Assembly (NCBI GenBank): GCA_947479185.1
Contig: CANJYY010000186.1
Coordinates: forward strand, 1 to 5,883
From: Caulobacteraceae bacterium
GTDB lineage: Bacteria; Pseudomonadota; Alphaproteobacteria; Caulobacterales; Caulobacteraceae
DNA: 5,883 bases
Direction of reading: 5' to 3'
Shown here: one piece after another, positions 1-5,494 of the stretch
Numbering within the stretch: the stretch's first letter is position 1
Layout: each line of letters opens with the position of its first letter
Translations under genes and position numbers: made by a program
The notes under the pieces: generated by a model
Database searches by the model: none
The model's input: the letters and a program-made list of their open reading frames with translations, nothing else
What the model was told of the DNA's origin: nothing

Positions 1-129
1 ATGGTCGCCGACCTCGGCTTCGCGGTGCGGGAAGCCGCCAACGCCCTTGAGGCGCTGGCCATCCTCGACAGCGACGCGCGCATCGACATCCTGTTCACCG
101 ACATCGGCCTGCCGGGCATGCGCGGCGAC
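1..129 (+). repeat. Direct repeat, copy 1 (129 bp, exact)
   Basis: Bases 1-129 are identical to 421-549, with the first difference at base 130 (c against g at 550). The repeat lies in the same reading frame, offset by 420 bases (140 codons). Its left end coincides with the window edge, so the true length may be greater. It supplies the N-terminal half of the first receiver domain, up to residue 43. Confidence 0.95.
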
Positions 130-708
130 CAGGCCGTCGACCTGCTGTTCACCGACGTGGTCATGCCGGGCACGATGAAGACCCCGGCATTCGTCCGTGA
201 GGCCAGGTCCCTGCGGCCGGCCCTGACGGTGCTCTACACCTCCGGCTACACCGAGAACGCCATCGTCCACCACGGCCGCCTCGACGAGGGCGTGTCCCTG
301 CTGTCGAAGCCCTATGCCAAGGCCGATCTGGCCCGCAAGGTCGCCGCCTGCCTGATCGATGAGCGTCAGGCGGTGCTGATCGTCGAGGACGAGGGTCTGG
401 TCCGCGCGGCGGCCGTCGACATGGTCGCCGACCTCGGCTTCGCGGTGCGGGAAGCCGCCAACGCCCTTGAGGCGCTGGCCATCCTCGACAGCGACGCGCG
501 CATCGACATCCTGTTCACCGACATCGGCCTGCCGGGCATGCGCGGCGACGACCTGGCGAAACAGGCGCGGGCGAAGCGGCCCGACCTGCGTATCATCCTC
601 GCCAGCGGCTACACCGACCGCGGCGCGGTCGAGGGCCTCGCCGACGTCACGGCGCTGGACAAGCCCTATGACGCCGGCGCCCTGGCCAGGGCGCTGCGGG
701 GGGACTGA
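1..708 (+). CDS. Tandem receiver (REC) domain protein, 5'-truncated; probable C-terminal end of a hybrid sensor histidine kinase
   Basis: This encodes phospho-acceptor receiver domains of a two-component system, acting in the cytoplasm. The second receiver (residues about 124-235) is complete: acidic pair E129/D130, phospho-acceptor D174 in an FTDIGLPGM motif, switch S202 in ASGY, and K221-P222 in DKPY. The first (residues 1 to about 118) lacks its first strand. It has two candidate acceptor motifs, D34 (FTDIGLPGM) and D52 (LLFTDVVMPG), then S81 in TSGYTENAIVHHGRLD and K103-P104. The TENAIVHHGRLD and LLSKPY stretch is typical of receivers fused to PAS-type hybrid kinases in alphaproteobacteria, so a kinase core probably lies upstream. 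The ATG at base 1 is unlikely to be the real start, because the identical ATG at 421 is internal to a receiver and has no Shine-Dalgarno. Each half of the chimeric first domain is recognisable, but the whole does not match a normal receiver. The gene ends with TGA at 706-708 and faces the next gene convergently. Confidence 0.85.
   Translation: MVADLGFAVREAANALEALAILDSDARIDILFTDIGLPGMRGDQAVDLLFTDVVMPGTMKTPAFVREARSLRPALTVLYTSGYTENAIVHHGRLDEGVSLLSKPYAKADLARKVAACLIDERQAVLIVEDEGLVRAAAVDMVADLGFAVREAANALEALAILDSDARIDILFTDIGLPGMRGDDLAKQARAKRPDLRIILASGYTDRGAVEGLADVTALDKPYDAGALARALRGD
421..549 (+). repeat. Direct repeat, copy 2 (129 bp, exact)
   Basis: This is the second copy of the 129-bp repeat. It sits in a normal structural setting, after the first strand and acidic pocket of receiver 2 and ending nine residues after its phospho-acceptor Asp. 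It is therefore probably the source copy. Identity extends over synonymous positions, so the duplication is either very recent, kept uniform by gene conversion, or created during assembly. Confidence 0.95.
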
Positions 709-760
709 CGGTCCGCCGACGGGATGCTTCCCTCGGGGGGAGCTGTCGCCGCGAAACGGT

Positions 761-849
761 GACGGAGGGGGCTCTTTCCGCGTTTCCGGAGTTGGCCCCC
801 TCCGTCCCTGCTTCGCCTTCGGCTCCGCCGGGCCACCTCCCCCGGAGGG
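761..849. repeat. Palindromic intergenic element, possible bidirectional terminator
   Basis: The element lies between convergent genes ending at 708 and 864. A perfect 12-bp inverted repeat pairs 761-772 (GACGGAGGGGGC) with 795-806 (GCCCCCTCCGTC). Its 22-base loop contains a smaller hairpin (TCCG 777-780 with CGGA 787-790). Downstream are GCC-TTC-GGC (815-823) and CCTCC-CCC-GGAGG (836-848). CCCTCCG at 798-804 can alternatively pair with CGGAGGG at 843-849. No T-run follows on either strand, so it is not a classical intrinsic terminator. The layout of a CCCCCTCCGTC arm followed by CACCTCCCCCGGAGGG resembles a dispersed intergenic repeat I recall from Caulobacterales genomes. That resemblance is from memory, not a search. 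Bases 709-760 and 850-863 show nothing else. Confidence 0.6.
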
Positions 850-863
850 TAGGATCCTCGCCG

Positions 864-2165
864 CTAGCCGATCTTCAACCGCACAAACGCCATGCCGCCG
901 CCGGTGTCGCCATAGCTGGCCGACAGGGGCGAGGGGATGTCGAAGCCGTTGATCAGCGCCCCGACGCCCAGCTTGATGTCGTCGCTCAGCCGCCAGTCGT
1001 GGATCGCGCCCAGCGAGACCTTACGCACGGTGTAGATGTTCCCCGGCGCCAGCTCGGCCTGGTCGACCTGCTCGGCGCGGGCGAACACGGTCCAGGCGTC
1101 GTTGAACTGGATGGCGCTTTCGAACAGCCAGGCGTCGAGCGTCTCGCCGTCCTTGTCCTTGCGCGCCCAGGCCCCGGTGGCGGAGACGAAGCCGGCGCTC
1201 CCGAACGCCCGGCCGTACAGGGCGCTCAGCGACACCCGCTTCTCGTCGACGAGGGGCTCAAGCGCCTCGGGGCTGGTGATGTCGGCCCAGCTGGCCTGCA
1301 GCGACCAGTTTCCGGTCGGGTTGAAACTGATCCGCGCCGACCGCGAGTCGAGGTCGCCGGTCTCGATGTCCCAGCGGTTCTGGTCGGGCTCGCGGCCGCG
1401 GAAGCTGGAGGCCTCGACCTTCCAGCGGTCCCAGGTGAACCCGCCGGTGATCACGCCGAAGGTCACGTGGGTCGAGTCGAACCAGTGGTGGCTGATCGGC
1501 GCCTCGGGGCTGTCCATGGCCGCCGTGCGGTGCATGAAGGCCGGCGGCCCGAACGCCGGCTCGCCGGGCAGGCCGCCGTAGACGAACAGGCTGCCCTTTT
1601 CGCCGACCGGCAGGCTGTAGCTGGCCGACAGTTCCATGAAGAGGTCGTGCGGGTGCTGGCGGTCGACCAGGTGGTCGATGCCGTCGGCCGTCTCGCCGGT
1701 GGCCAGCAGCAGCGGATAGCCTTCCGGGCCCATGAACGGATCGGGGCTGACCATGGCCTTGAGCTGCAGCGTGCCGGGGCCGAGGTCGCGCTGGGCCATG
1801 CCCATCAGCATGCCGGCGGCGAACGACCGGCTGTCGCCGCGTGGGCCGGACTGGTCGCTGTAAACGGCGTTGAACTCGCCATGGACCATGACCATCCAGC
1901 CGCCGGCCGACAGGTGGATGCCACCATGCGGCGTGGCGTCCGGCTGCCAGGCGGTGCCGCCGGCGTCGCGATTGGCGCTGTAGGGGCCGAGCGGGCTGAT
2001 CATGCCGCCCATGCCCTCCATCCCGGCCTCGACGGGAGCCGCCGGCGGCGCCATGCCCGGCATGTCATGGGTGGAATGATCCTGCGCGAACGCGGCGGGG
2101 GCGAGCGTCAGGCCGGCGGCGAGAGCAGCCGCGCCGAACAGGCGCGTAGGGGTCGTGGGGGTCAT
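864..2165 (-). CDS. Exported, probably outer-membrane, protein with Met/His-rich N-terminus; putative metal (copper?) locus protein
   Basis: This 433-residue protein has a Sec-type signal peptide (residues 1-27, hydrophobic core AAALAAGLTLAPAAF, cleavage after AFA). The mature N-terminus is rich in Met and His (DHSTHDMPGM at 29-38, MEGMGGM at 49-55). The rest alternates short amphipathic strands ending in aromatic residues (for example SLFVYG, VTFGVITG, WKVEASSF, ARISFNP, WSLQASW), as in an outer-membrane beta-barrel, and ends in a strand, AFVRLKIG. Conserved-looking motifs are VDRQHPHDLFMELS (168-180), SHHWFDSTH (225-233), FRGREPDQNRW (255-265) and SPEALEP (298-304). I recognise these from a widespread uncharacterised family often found near heavy-metal genes; a link to copper is inference. 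The start at 2165 has a strong Shine-Dalgarno. The open frame upstream to 2603 lies over the next gene and is not coding. The small Cys protein gene lies 44 bases upstream, so the two are probably one operon. Confidence 0.8.
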   Translation of the reverse strand: MTPTTPTRLFGAAALAAGLTLAPAAFAQDHSTHDMPGMAPPAAPVEAGMEGMGGMISPLGPYSANRDAGGTAWQPDATPHGGIHLSAGGWMVMVHGEFNAVYSDQSGPRGDSRSFAAGMLMGMAQRDLGPGTLQLKAMVSPDPFMGPEGYPLLLATGETADGIDHLVDRQHPHDLFMELSASYSLPVGEKGSLFVYGGLPGEPAFGPPAFMHRTAAMDSPEAPISHHWFDSTHVTFGVITGGFTWDRWKVEASSFRGREPDQNRWDIETGDLDSRSARISFNPTGNWSLQASWADITSPEALEPLVDEKRVSLSALYGRAFGSAGFVSATGAWARKDKDGETLDAWLFESAIQFNDAWTVFARAEQVDQAELAPGNIYTVRKVSLGAIHDWRLSDDIKLGVGALINGFDIPSPLSASYGDTGGGMAFVRLKIG

Positions 2166-2169
2166 CGGA

Positions 2170-2177
2170 CCCTCCTT
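2170..2177 (-). promoter_or_regulatory. Shine-Dalgarno of the Met/His-rich exported protein
   Basis: AAGGAGGG lies 4 bases before the ATG at 2165. It is the strongest ribosome binding site in the window. It fixes the start of the 433-residue protein, whose signal peptide begins at that Met, against the much longer upstream open frame. Confidence 0.85.
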
Positions 2178-2209
2178 CTGTCTGAATACGAATGCTTTGG
2201 TTCGGGGAT

Positions 2210-2515
2210 TCAGACGCGAAGGCGGGGCGGGCCGGGCTCCGGCGCGGGGTCGCGGCCGTCCAGCCGGGTCTCGACGACCGGATAGACAGGACGCTGCGCC
2301 GGCAAGGCCGCGGGCAGGGGCCCGGCTTCGACCGGCGCGGGCAGACAGCCGATGCAGCAGGTCATGACCGCCTGGACGGGCGCGGCCTTGCCGTGATCGG
2401 CGGGGGCTTCGTGACAGGGCGGCGAACCGGCCGGCATCGGCAGGGCGCGCGCGGTCCCGCCCACGACGAACAGCGTCGCGATCAGGATCATCACCAGGGT
2501 GCGCAGGGCCTGCAT
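2210..2515 (-). CDS. Small exported Cys/His protein of the putative metal locus
   Basis: This 101-residue protein has an N-terminal hydrophobic segment (residues 5-20, LVMILIATLFVVGG core) followed by TARA, consistent with a signal peptide cleaved near residue 24 or a membrane anchor. The mature part carries C34-H35, H41 and a C53-C54-x-x-C57 cluster (MTCCIGC). It ends in a Pro-rich tail (LDGRDPAPEPGPPR). Cys and His clustered in a small periplasmic protein suggest metal binding or redox chemistry, but I recognise no named domain; it recalls the small secreted proteins seen in alphaproteobacterial copper loci. The gene lies 44 bases before the Met/His-rich outer-membrane protein gene on the same strand, so co-expression is likely. 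No Shine-Dalgarno precedes the ATG at 2515; Met9 is an alternative start that also lacks one. A leaderless transcript is possible (see the promoter entry). Real gene status is likely, not certain, in such GC-rich DNA. Confidence 0.65.
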   Translation of the reverse strand: MQALRTLVMILIATLFVVGGTARALPMPAGSPPCHEAPADHGKAAPVQAVMTCCIGCLPAPVEAGPLPAALPAQRPVYPVVETRLDGRDPAPEPGPPRLRV

Positions 2516-2522
2516 GCCGGGG

Positions 2523-2551
2523 AAGGTAGGGACGGGGCGGGGCTATGGCAA
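2523..2551 (-). promoter_or_regulatory. Candidate sigma70-type promoter, leaderless start
   Basis: Reading the minus strand, TTGCCA (2551-2546; 5 of 6 to TTGACA) is followed by a 17-base spacer and TACCTT (2528-2523; keeps the first T, the second A and the last T of TATAAT). The -10 ends 7 bases before the ATG at 2515, so transcription would begin at or next to the start codon. That fits the missing Shine-Dalgarno, and leaderless mRNAs are common in Caulobacter. The -35 lies directly beside the repeat ending at 2553. Confidence 0.4.
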
Positions 2552-2552
2552 T

Positions 2553-2598
2553 GCGTCCTTCGAGACGCGATCCTGAGGGATCGCTCCTCAGGATGACG
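2553..2598 (+). repeat. 46-bp hairpin repeat, copy A
   Basis: The element begins GCGTCCTTCGAGACGC and ends TCGCTCCTCAGGATGACG. It folds on itself: CCT 2557-2559 with AGG 2590-2592, GAG 2562-2564 with CTC 2587-2589, then a perfect 7-bp stem GCGATCC 2567-2573 with GGATCGC 2578-2584 around a 4-base loop. The TTCGAGACGC and CTCCTCA-type ends match a dispersed intergenic repeat that I recall from many alphaproteobacterial genomes; this is from memory. It sits just upstream of the small Cys protein promoter region. Confidence 0.75.
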
Positions 2599-2610
2599 AA
2601 CACGTTTGCC

Positions 2611-2656
2611 CGTCATGGTGAGGAGCGAGGCATCAGCCGAGCGTCTCGAACCACGC
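2611..2656 (-). repeat. 46-bp hairpin repeat, copy B, inverted
   Basis: Read on the minus strand this is the same 46-base element as copy A, beginning GCGTGGTTCGAGACGC and ending TCGCTCCTCACCATGACG. The flanks (16 and 18 bases) match copy A except at two positions each, while the central 12 bases differ at several. Stem pairs on the plus strand are GGT 2617-2619 with ACC 2650-2652, GAG 2620-2622 with CTC 2645-2647, GC 2625-2626 with GC 2641-2642, and GGC 2629-2631 with GCC 2636-2638. It ends 3 bases past the acetyltransferase stop codon and could protect or end that transcript. Confidence 0.75.
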
Positions 2657-2659
2657 AAC

Positions 2660-3217
2660 CTACCCCCCGCCGAGCGGCAGCCCCGGTCCCTCCGGCAGGG
2701 TCTCCGTCCCGCCGTTCAGCGGCTTGACCATCATCACGATGTCCATCCACCGGCCCAGCTTGAAGCCGACGCCGGGCATCACGCCCTTCAGCTCGAAGCC
2801 GAGCGACCGGTGCAGGGCGATGGAGGCGGCGTTCTCCGACCCGCCGATCACCGCCATCAGCTGGCGCAGGCCGAGCCGCTGGCAATCGGCGATCACCGGC
2901 GTCAGCAGCGCCTTGCCCAGGCGCCGCCCCTTGGCCCAGGGCGCGATATAGACGCTGTCCTCGGCGGTGTAGCGATAGCCGGTGCGCGGCCGGAACGGCG
3001 AGGCATAGGCGTAGCCCGCGACCCGCCCGTCCAGCTCGGCGACGTAGTAGGGCAGGCCCTTGGCCAGAATGGCTTCCAGCCGCTCGGCCATGGCCGCCGC
3101 CCCGGGCGGGACCTCCTCGAAGGTCCCGCTCCCGTGCAGGCAGGCGTCGCCGTAGATGGCCGCCAGGGCCTCCGCGTCGCCGGCCGTCGCCGCTCTCAGG
3201 ATCAAGCCTTCGTCCAT
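2660..3217 (-). CDS. GNAT N-acetyltransferase, phosphinothricin/methionine-sulfoximine acetyltransferase type
   Basis: This 185-residue enzyme transfers acetyl from acetyl-CoA to an amine, in the cytoplasm. The N-terminal ILRAATAGDAEALAAIY (6-22) and the GSGTFEEVPP segment (29-38) are typical of the Pat/Bar and MddA group, which acetylate glutamate-analogue amino acids. The acetyl-CoA motif is VYIAPWAKGRRLGKALL (89-105), with the pyrophosphate loop at K96-A103. The C-terminal half has GGSENAASIALHRSLGFE (125-142), the conserved Asn and Leu-Gly-Phe region of GNAT motif B, then GFKLGRWMDIVMM (151-163). The last 20 or so residues are a Gly/Pro tail. The actual substrate cannot be read from sequence. 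The start at 3217 was chosen because the family N-terminus begins there; the upstream 52 codons lie inside the peptidase gene. It overlaps that gene by 16 bases and has only a weak GGGG Shine-Dalgarno, so translational coupling is likely. Confidence 0.88.
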   Translation of the reverse strand: MDEGLILRAATAGDAEALAAIYGDACLHGSGTFEEVPPGAAAMAERLEAILAKGLPYYVAELDGRVAGYAYASPFRPRTGYRYTAEDSVYIAPWAKGRRLGKALLTPVIADCQRLGLRQLMAVIGGSENAASIALHRSLGFELKGVMPGVGFKLGRWMDIVMMVKPLNGGTETLPEGPGLPLGGG

Positions 3218-5373
3218 CCCCGGTCCACCGCCCAGATCGCGAAGGCGTAGTCGAGGGCGATCTCCTTGAGGAACTCGAACCGGCCCGAGGCCCCGCCGTG
3301 GCCGGCGTCCATATTGATCTTCAGCAGCACCGGATCGCCGCTGGTGGTCATATCCCGCAGCTTCGCGGTCCACTTCTCCGGCTCCCAGTAGGTCACCCGC
3401 GGGTCGGACAGGCCGCCGGTCGCCAGCACGGCCGGGTAGGGCTTCGCCGCCACCTGGTCATAGGGGCTGTAGCTGTACATGTAGTCGTAGGCCTCGGGGT
3501 CCTCGATCGGGTTGCCCCACTCGGGCCATTCCGGCGGCGTCAGGGGCAGGCTGGTGTCGCTCATGGTGTTGATCACGTCGACGAACGGCACCGCCGCGAT
3601 GATTCCGGCCCACAGGTCGGGCCGCATGTTGGTGATGGCCCCCATCAAGAGGCCGCCGGCCGAGCCGCCGTAGGCCACCGTCCGCTCGGGCTTGCCATAG
3701 CCGGCCGCGTGCAGGTGCTCGGCGCAGGCGATGAAGTCGGTGAAGGTGTTCTTCTTCTTGAACTTCTTGCCGTCGAGGAACCAGCTCCAGCCCTTCTCGG
3801 CCCCGCCGCGCGGGCAGGCCGTGGCCCAGATCCAGCCGCGGTTCACCAGGCTCAGGTTGCGGATCGAGAAGGTCGGCTCCTGCGAGATGCCGTAGCTGCC
3901 GTAGCCGTACAGCAGCAGCGGCGCGGAGCCGTCCAGCTTGGTCCCCTTCTTCATCAGCACGAAGATGGGCACCTCGGCCCCGTCGGCGGCCTTTGCGTTC
4001 AGCCGGCGGGTCTCGTAGTCGGCCGGGTTGTGGCCGGACGGGATCTCCTGGGTCTTGCGCAGCGTCCGCTTGCGGGTCGCCATGTCGTAGTCGATCCACT
4101 GCCGGGGCGTGGTCATCGAGGTGTAGGTGAAGCGCAGGGTGGTGGTGGCGTACTCGTAGCCGCCGTCGAGATCGAGGGCGTAGGCCGCCTCTTCGAACCC
4201 GACCTCATGCTCGGCGCCGCCCCTGGCGGTGATGACGATGCGGTTGACCGCGTCGACCTTTTCCAGCCGCACGAAATGGTCGCGGAAAGCGGCCGTGCCG
4301 AGGATCAGCGTGCCCGGGTGGTGCGGGACCCAGTCGACCCACGACGCCTTGCCGGGTTTGTCCTCGGGCGCGGTGACCAGCTTGAAGTCGACGGCCCCGT
4401 CGACGTTGGTGCGGATGACGAAGTGGTCGTTCCAGTGGTCGATGTCGTAGCGCACCCCGACCTGGCGCGGCTCGACCAGCTTCGGCTTCGCGGTCGGATC
4501 GGACGCCGGGATCAGCCAGGCCTCGCTGGTCTCCTGGTTGCCGCAGCCGATGACGATCCACTGCCGCGACTGGGTCACGCCCGCGCCGATGAAGAAGCCC
4601 TCGTCCGGCTCGTCATAGACCAGCACGTCGTCCTTCGCCGCGCCGCCGACCGGGCGGCGATAGATCTTCGCCGGCCGGCCGTTGTCGTCGCGCAGGGTCC
4701 AGAAGATCCACTTCGAGTCGGGCGAGAAGACGAAGTCCGAAACGCTCTCGACCGGCTCGCCGACCCTCTTGCCGGAGGCGATGTCGCGGACATGGATGCG
4801 GTAGACCTCCGAGCCCTGCTCATCGACGGCCCAGCCGTACAGGGCGTGGTTGTCGGTGTGGCTGGCCGAGCCGACCTGGTAGAAGGCCTTGCCCTTAGAC
4901 TCCGCCTCCTCGTCGAGCAGGATCACCTCGCCGGTGGTCTTGCCTTTCGGGCGCCGCGCATGGATCGGGTGCTGCGCGCCCATCTCGAAGCGGGTGTAGT
5001 ACTCCCACGGTCCGTCGGCGTCGGGAACGGACGCGTCGTCTTCCTTGATACGGCCCTTCATCTCCTCGAACAGCGTCGTCTGCAGCGGCTCGGTCGAGGC
5101 CAGCATGGCCTTGGTGTAGGCGTTCTCGGCGGTCAGGTGTTCCTTGACGTCGGCCTTGATCAGCGACGGGTCGCGCAGGACCTTCTGCCAGTTGTCGTCC
5201 TTCATCCAGGCGTAGTCATCGACGCGCACCCGGCCCAGCTGTTCAGTGCGTTTGGGGATCTTGCGGGCGACGGGCGGGACGGGCTTGGCGACGGCGGACA
5301 TGGCGCTCCGGGTGGTGATGGTGCTGGAAATCGCGGCGGCAGCGGATGCGGCCAGAAGGTCTCGCCGGTTCAT
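3202..5373 (-). CDS. S9 family peptidase, oligopeptidase B-like, with Tat signal
   Basis: This 723-residue serine oligopeptidase (S9A, PtrB/oligopeptidase B type) cleaves short peptides, classically after Lys or Arg. The N-terminus MNRRDLLAASAAAAIS is a twin-arginine signal, so export to the periplasm is expected; the mature part starts around residue 25-30. The N-terminal propeller domain covers roughly residues 40-450 and the alpha/beta hydrolase domain 450-723. The catalytic triad is S571 in GGSAGG, D657 in SDPRVTYWEPEKW and H692 in DAGHGGASGR. Other landmarks are LLLYGYGSYG (486-495, the oxyanion-hole region), PRGGAEKGWSW (521-531), KKNTFTDFI (540-548) and PEWPEWGNP (614-622). In the last motif, only the first of the two acidic S1 residues of E. 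coli PtrB seems kept (E615), with P617 in the place of the second. The length fits the family. The start at 5373 has a GGAGAG Shine-Dalgarno 7 bases upstream. It is the first gene of a pair with the acetyltransferase. Confidence 0.93.
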   Translation of the reverse strand: MNRRDLLAASAAAAISSTITTRSAMSAVAKPVPPVARKIPKRTEQLGRVRVDDYAWMKDDNWQKVLRDPSLIKADVKEHLTAENAYTKAMLASTEPLQTTLFEEMKGRIKEDDASVPDADGPWEYYTRFEMGAQHPIHARRPKGKTTGEVILLDEEAESKGKAFYQVGSASHTDNHALYGWAVDEQGSEVYRIHVRDIASGKRVGEPVESVSDFVFSPDSKWIFWTLRDDNGRPAKIYRRPVGGAAKDDVLVYDEPDEGFFIGAGVTQSRQWIVIGCGNQETSEAWLIPASDPTAKPKLVEPRQVGVRYDIDHWNDHFVIRTNVDGAVDFKLVTAPEDKPGKASWVDWVPHHPGTLILGTAAFRDHFVRLEKVDAVNRIVITARGGAEHEVGFEEAAYALDLDGGYEYATTTLRFTYTSMTTPRQWIDYDMATRKRTLRKTQEIPSGHNPADYETRRLNAKAADGAEVPIFVLMKKGTKLDGSAPLLLYGYGSYGISQEPTFSIRNLSLVNRGWIWATACPRGGAEKGWSWFLDGKKFKKKNTFTDFIACAEHLHAAGYGKPERTVAYGGSAGGLLMGAITNMRPDLWAGIIAAVPFVDVINTMSDTSLPLTPPEWPEWGNPIEDPEAYDYMYSYSPYDQVAAKPYPAVLATGGLSDPRVTYWEPEKWTAKLRDMTTSGDPVLLKINMDAGHGGASGRFEFLKEIALDYAFAIWAVDRGWTKA

Positions 5374-5380
5374 GAATCAA

Positions 5381-5386
5381 CTCTCC
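5381..5386 (-). promoter_or_regulatory. Shine-Dalgarno of the S9 peptidase
   Basis: GGAGAG sits 7 bases before the ATG at 5373. It supports the start that includes the twin-arginine signal rather than the internal Met25, which would give a cytoplasmic enzyme. Confidence 0.75.
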
Positions 5387-5403
5387 AGGTGCGGCAGGAC
5401 GCC

Positions 5404-5432
5404 AGCTTGAGCGCGGGCGTGGTTCTGGTCAA
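5404..5432 (-). promoter_or_regulatory. Candidate promoter of the peptidase-acetyltransferase pair
   Basis: On the minus strand TTGACC (5432-5427) is followed by a 17-base spacer and CAAGCT (5409-5404), about 30 bases before the peptidase ATG. The -35 is good (5 of 6 to TTGACA), the -10 poor. I saw no equally good promoter on the plus strand of this 121-bp divergent region (5374-5494); a TTGAGG (5446-5451) with AAGTAA (5469-5474) is only a weak possibility for the trypsin-like gene. Confidence 0.35.
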
Positions 5433-5494
5433 ATGCACGCGGTGTTTGAGGCGGGCGCGAATGGCCCGAAGTAAGCGTGCCGGCGGGGGCGTCA

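Noticed and set aside
759..2285. 508-codon plus-strand open frame
   Set aside because: It is antisense to the Met/His-rich exported protein, which has a signal peptide, a strong Shine-Dalgarno and family motifs. Its sequence is Arg/Gly/Ala-rich without domains.
2166..2603. N-terminal extension of the Met/His-rich protein to a Met at 2603
   Set aside because: The extension is Arg/Pro-rich, runs through the small Cys gene in another frame and through a hairpin repeat, and would bury the signal peptide. The start at 2165 has AAGGAGGG.
2553..2656. Classical intrinsic terminator for the acetyltransferase transcript
   Set aside because: Both hairpins are good stems, but no T-run follows either in the direction of transcription. 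They are better described as repeats.
3218..3373. Longer acetyltransferase starting at 3373
   Set aside because: The extra 52 residues lie entirely within the peptidase reading frame and look like shadow sequence. The family N-terminus begins at 3217.
2208..5378. GANTC (CcrM methylation) sites, including GATTC at 2208-2212 and GAATC at 5374-5378 next to the peptidase start
   Set aside because: GANTC sites also occur inside the coding regions (for example GACTC at 4898-4902), so these two cannot be called regulatory from sequence alone.
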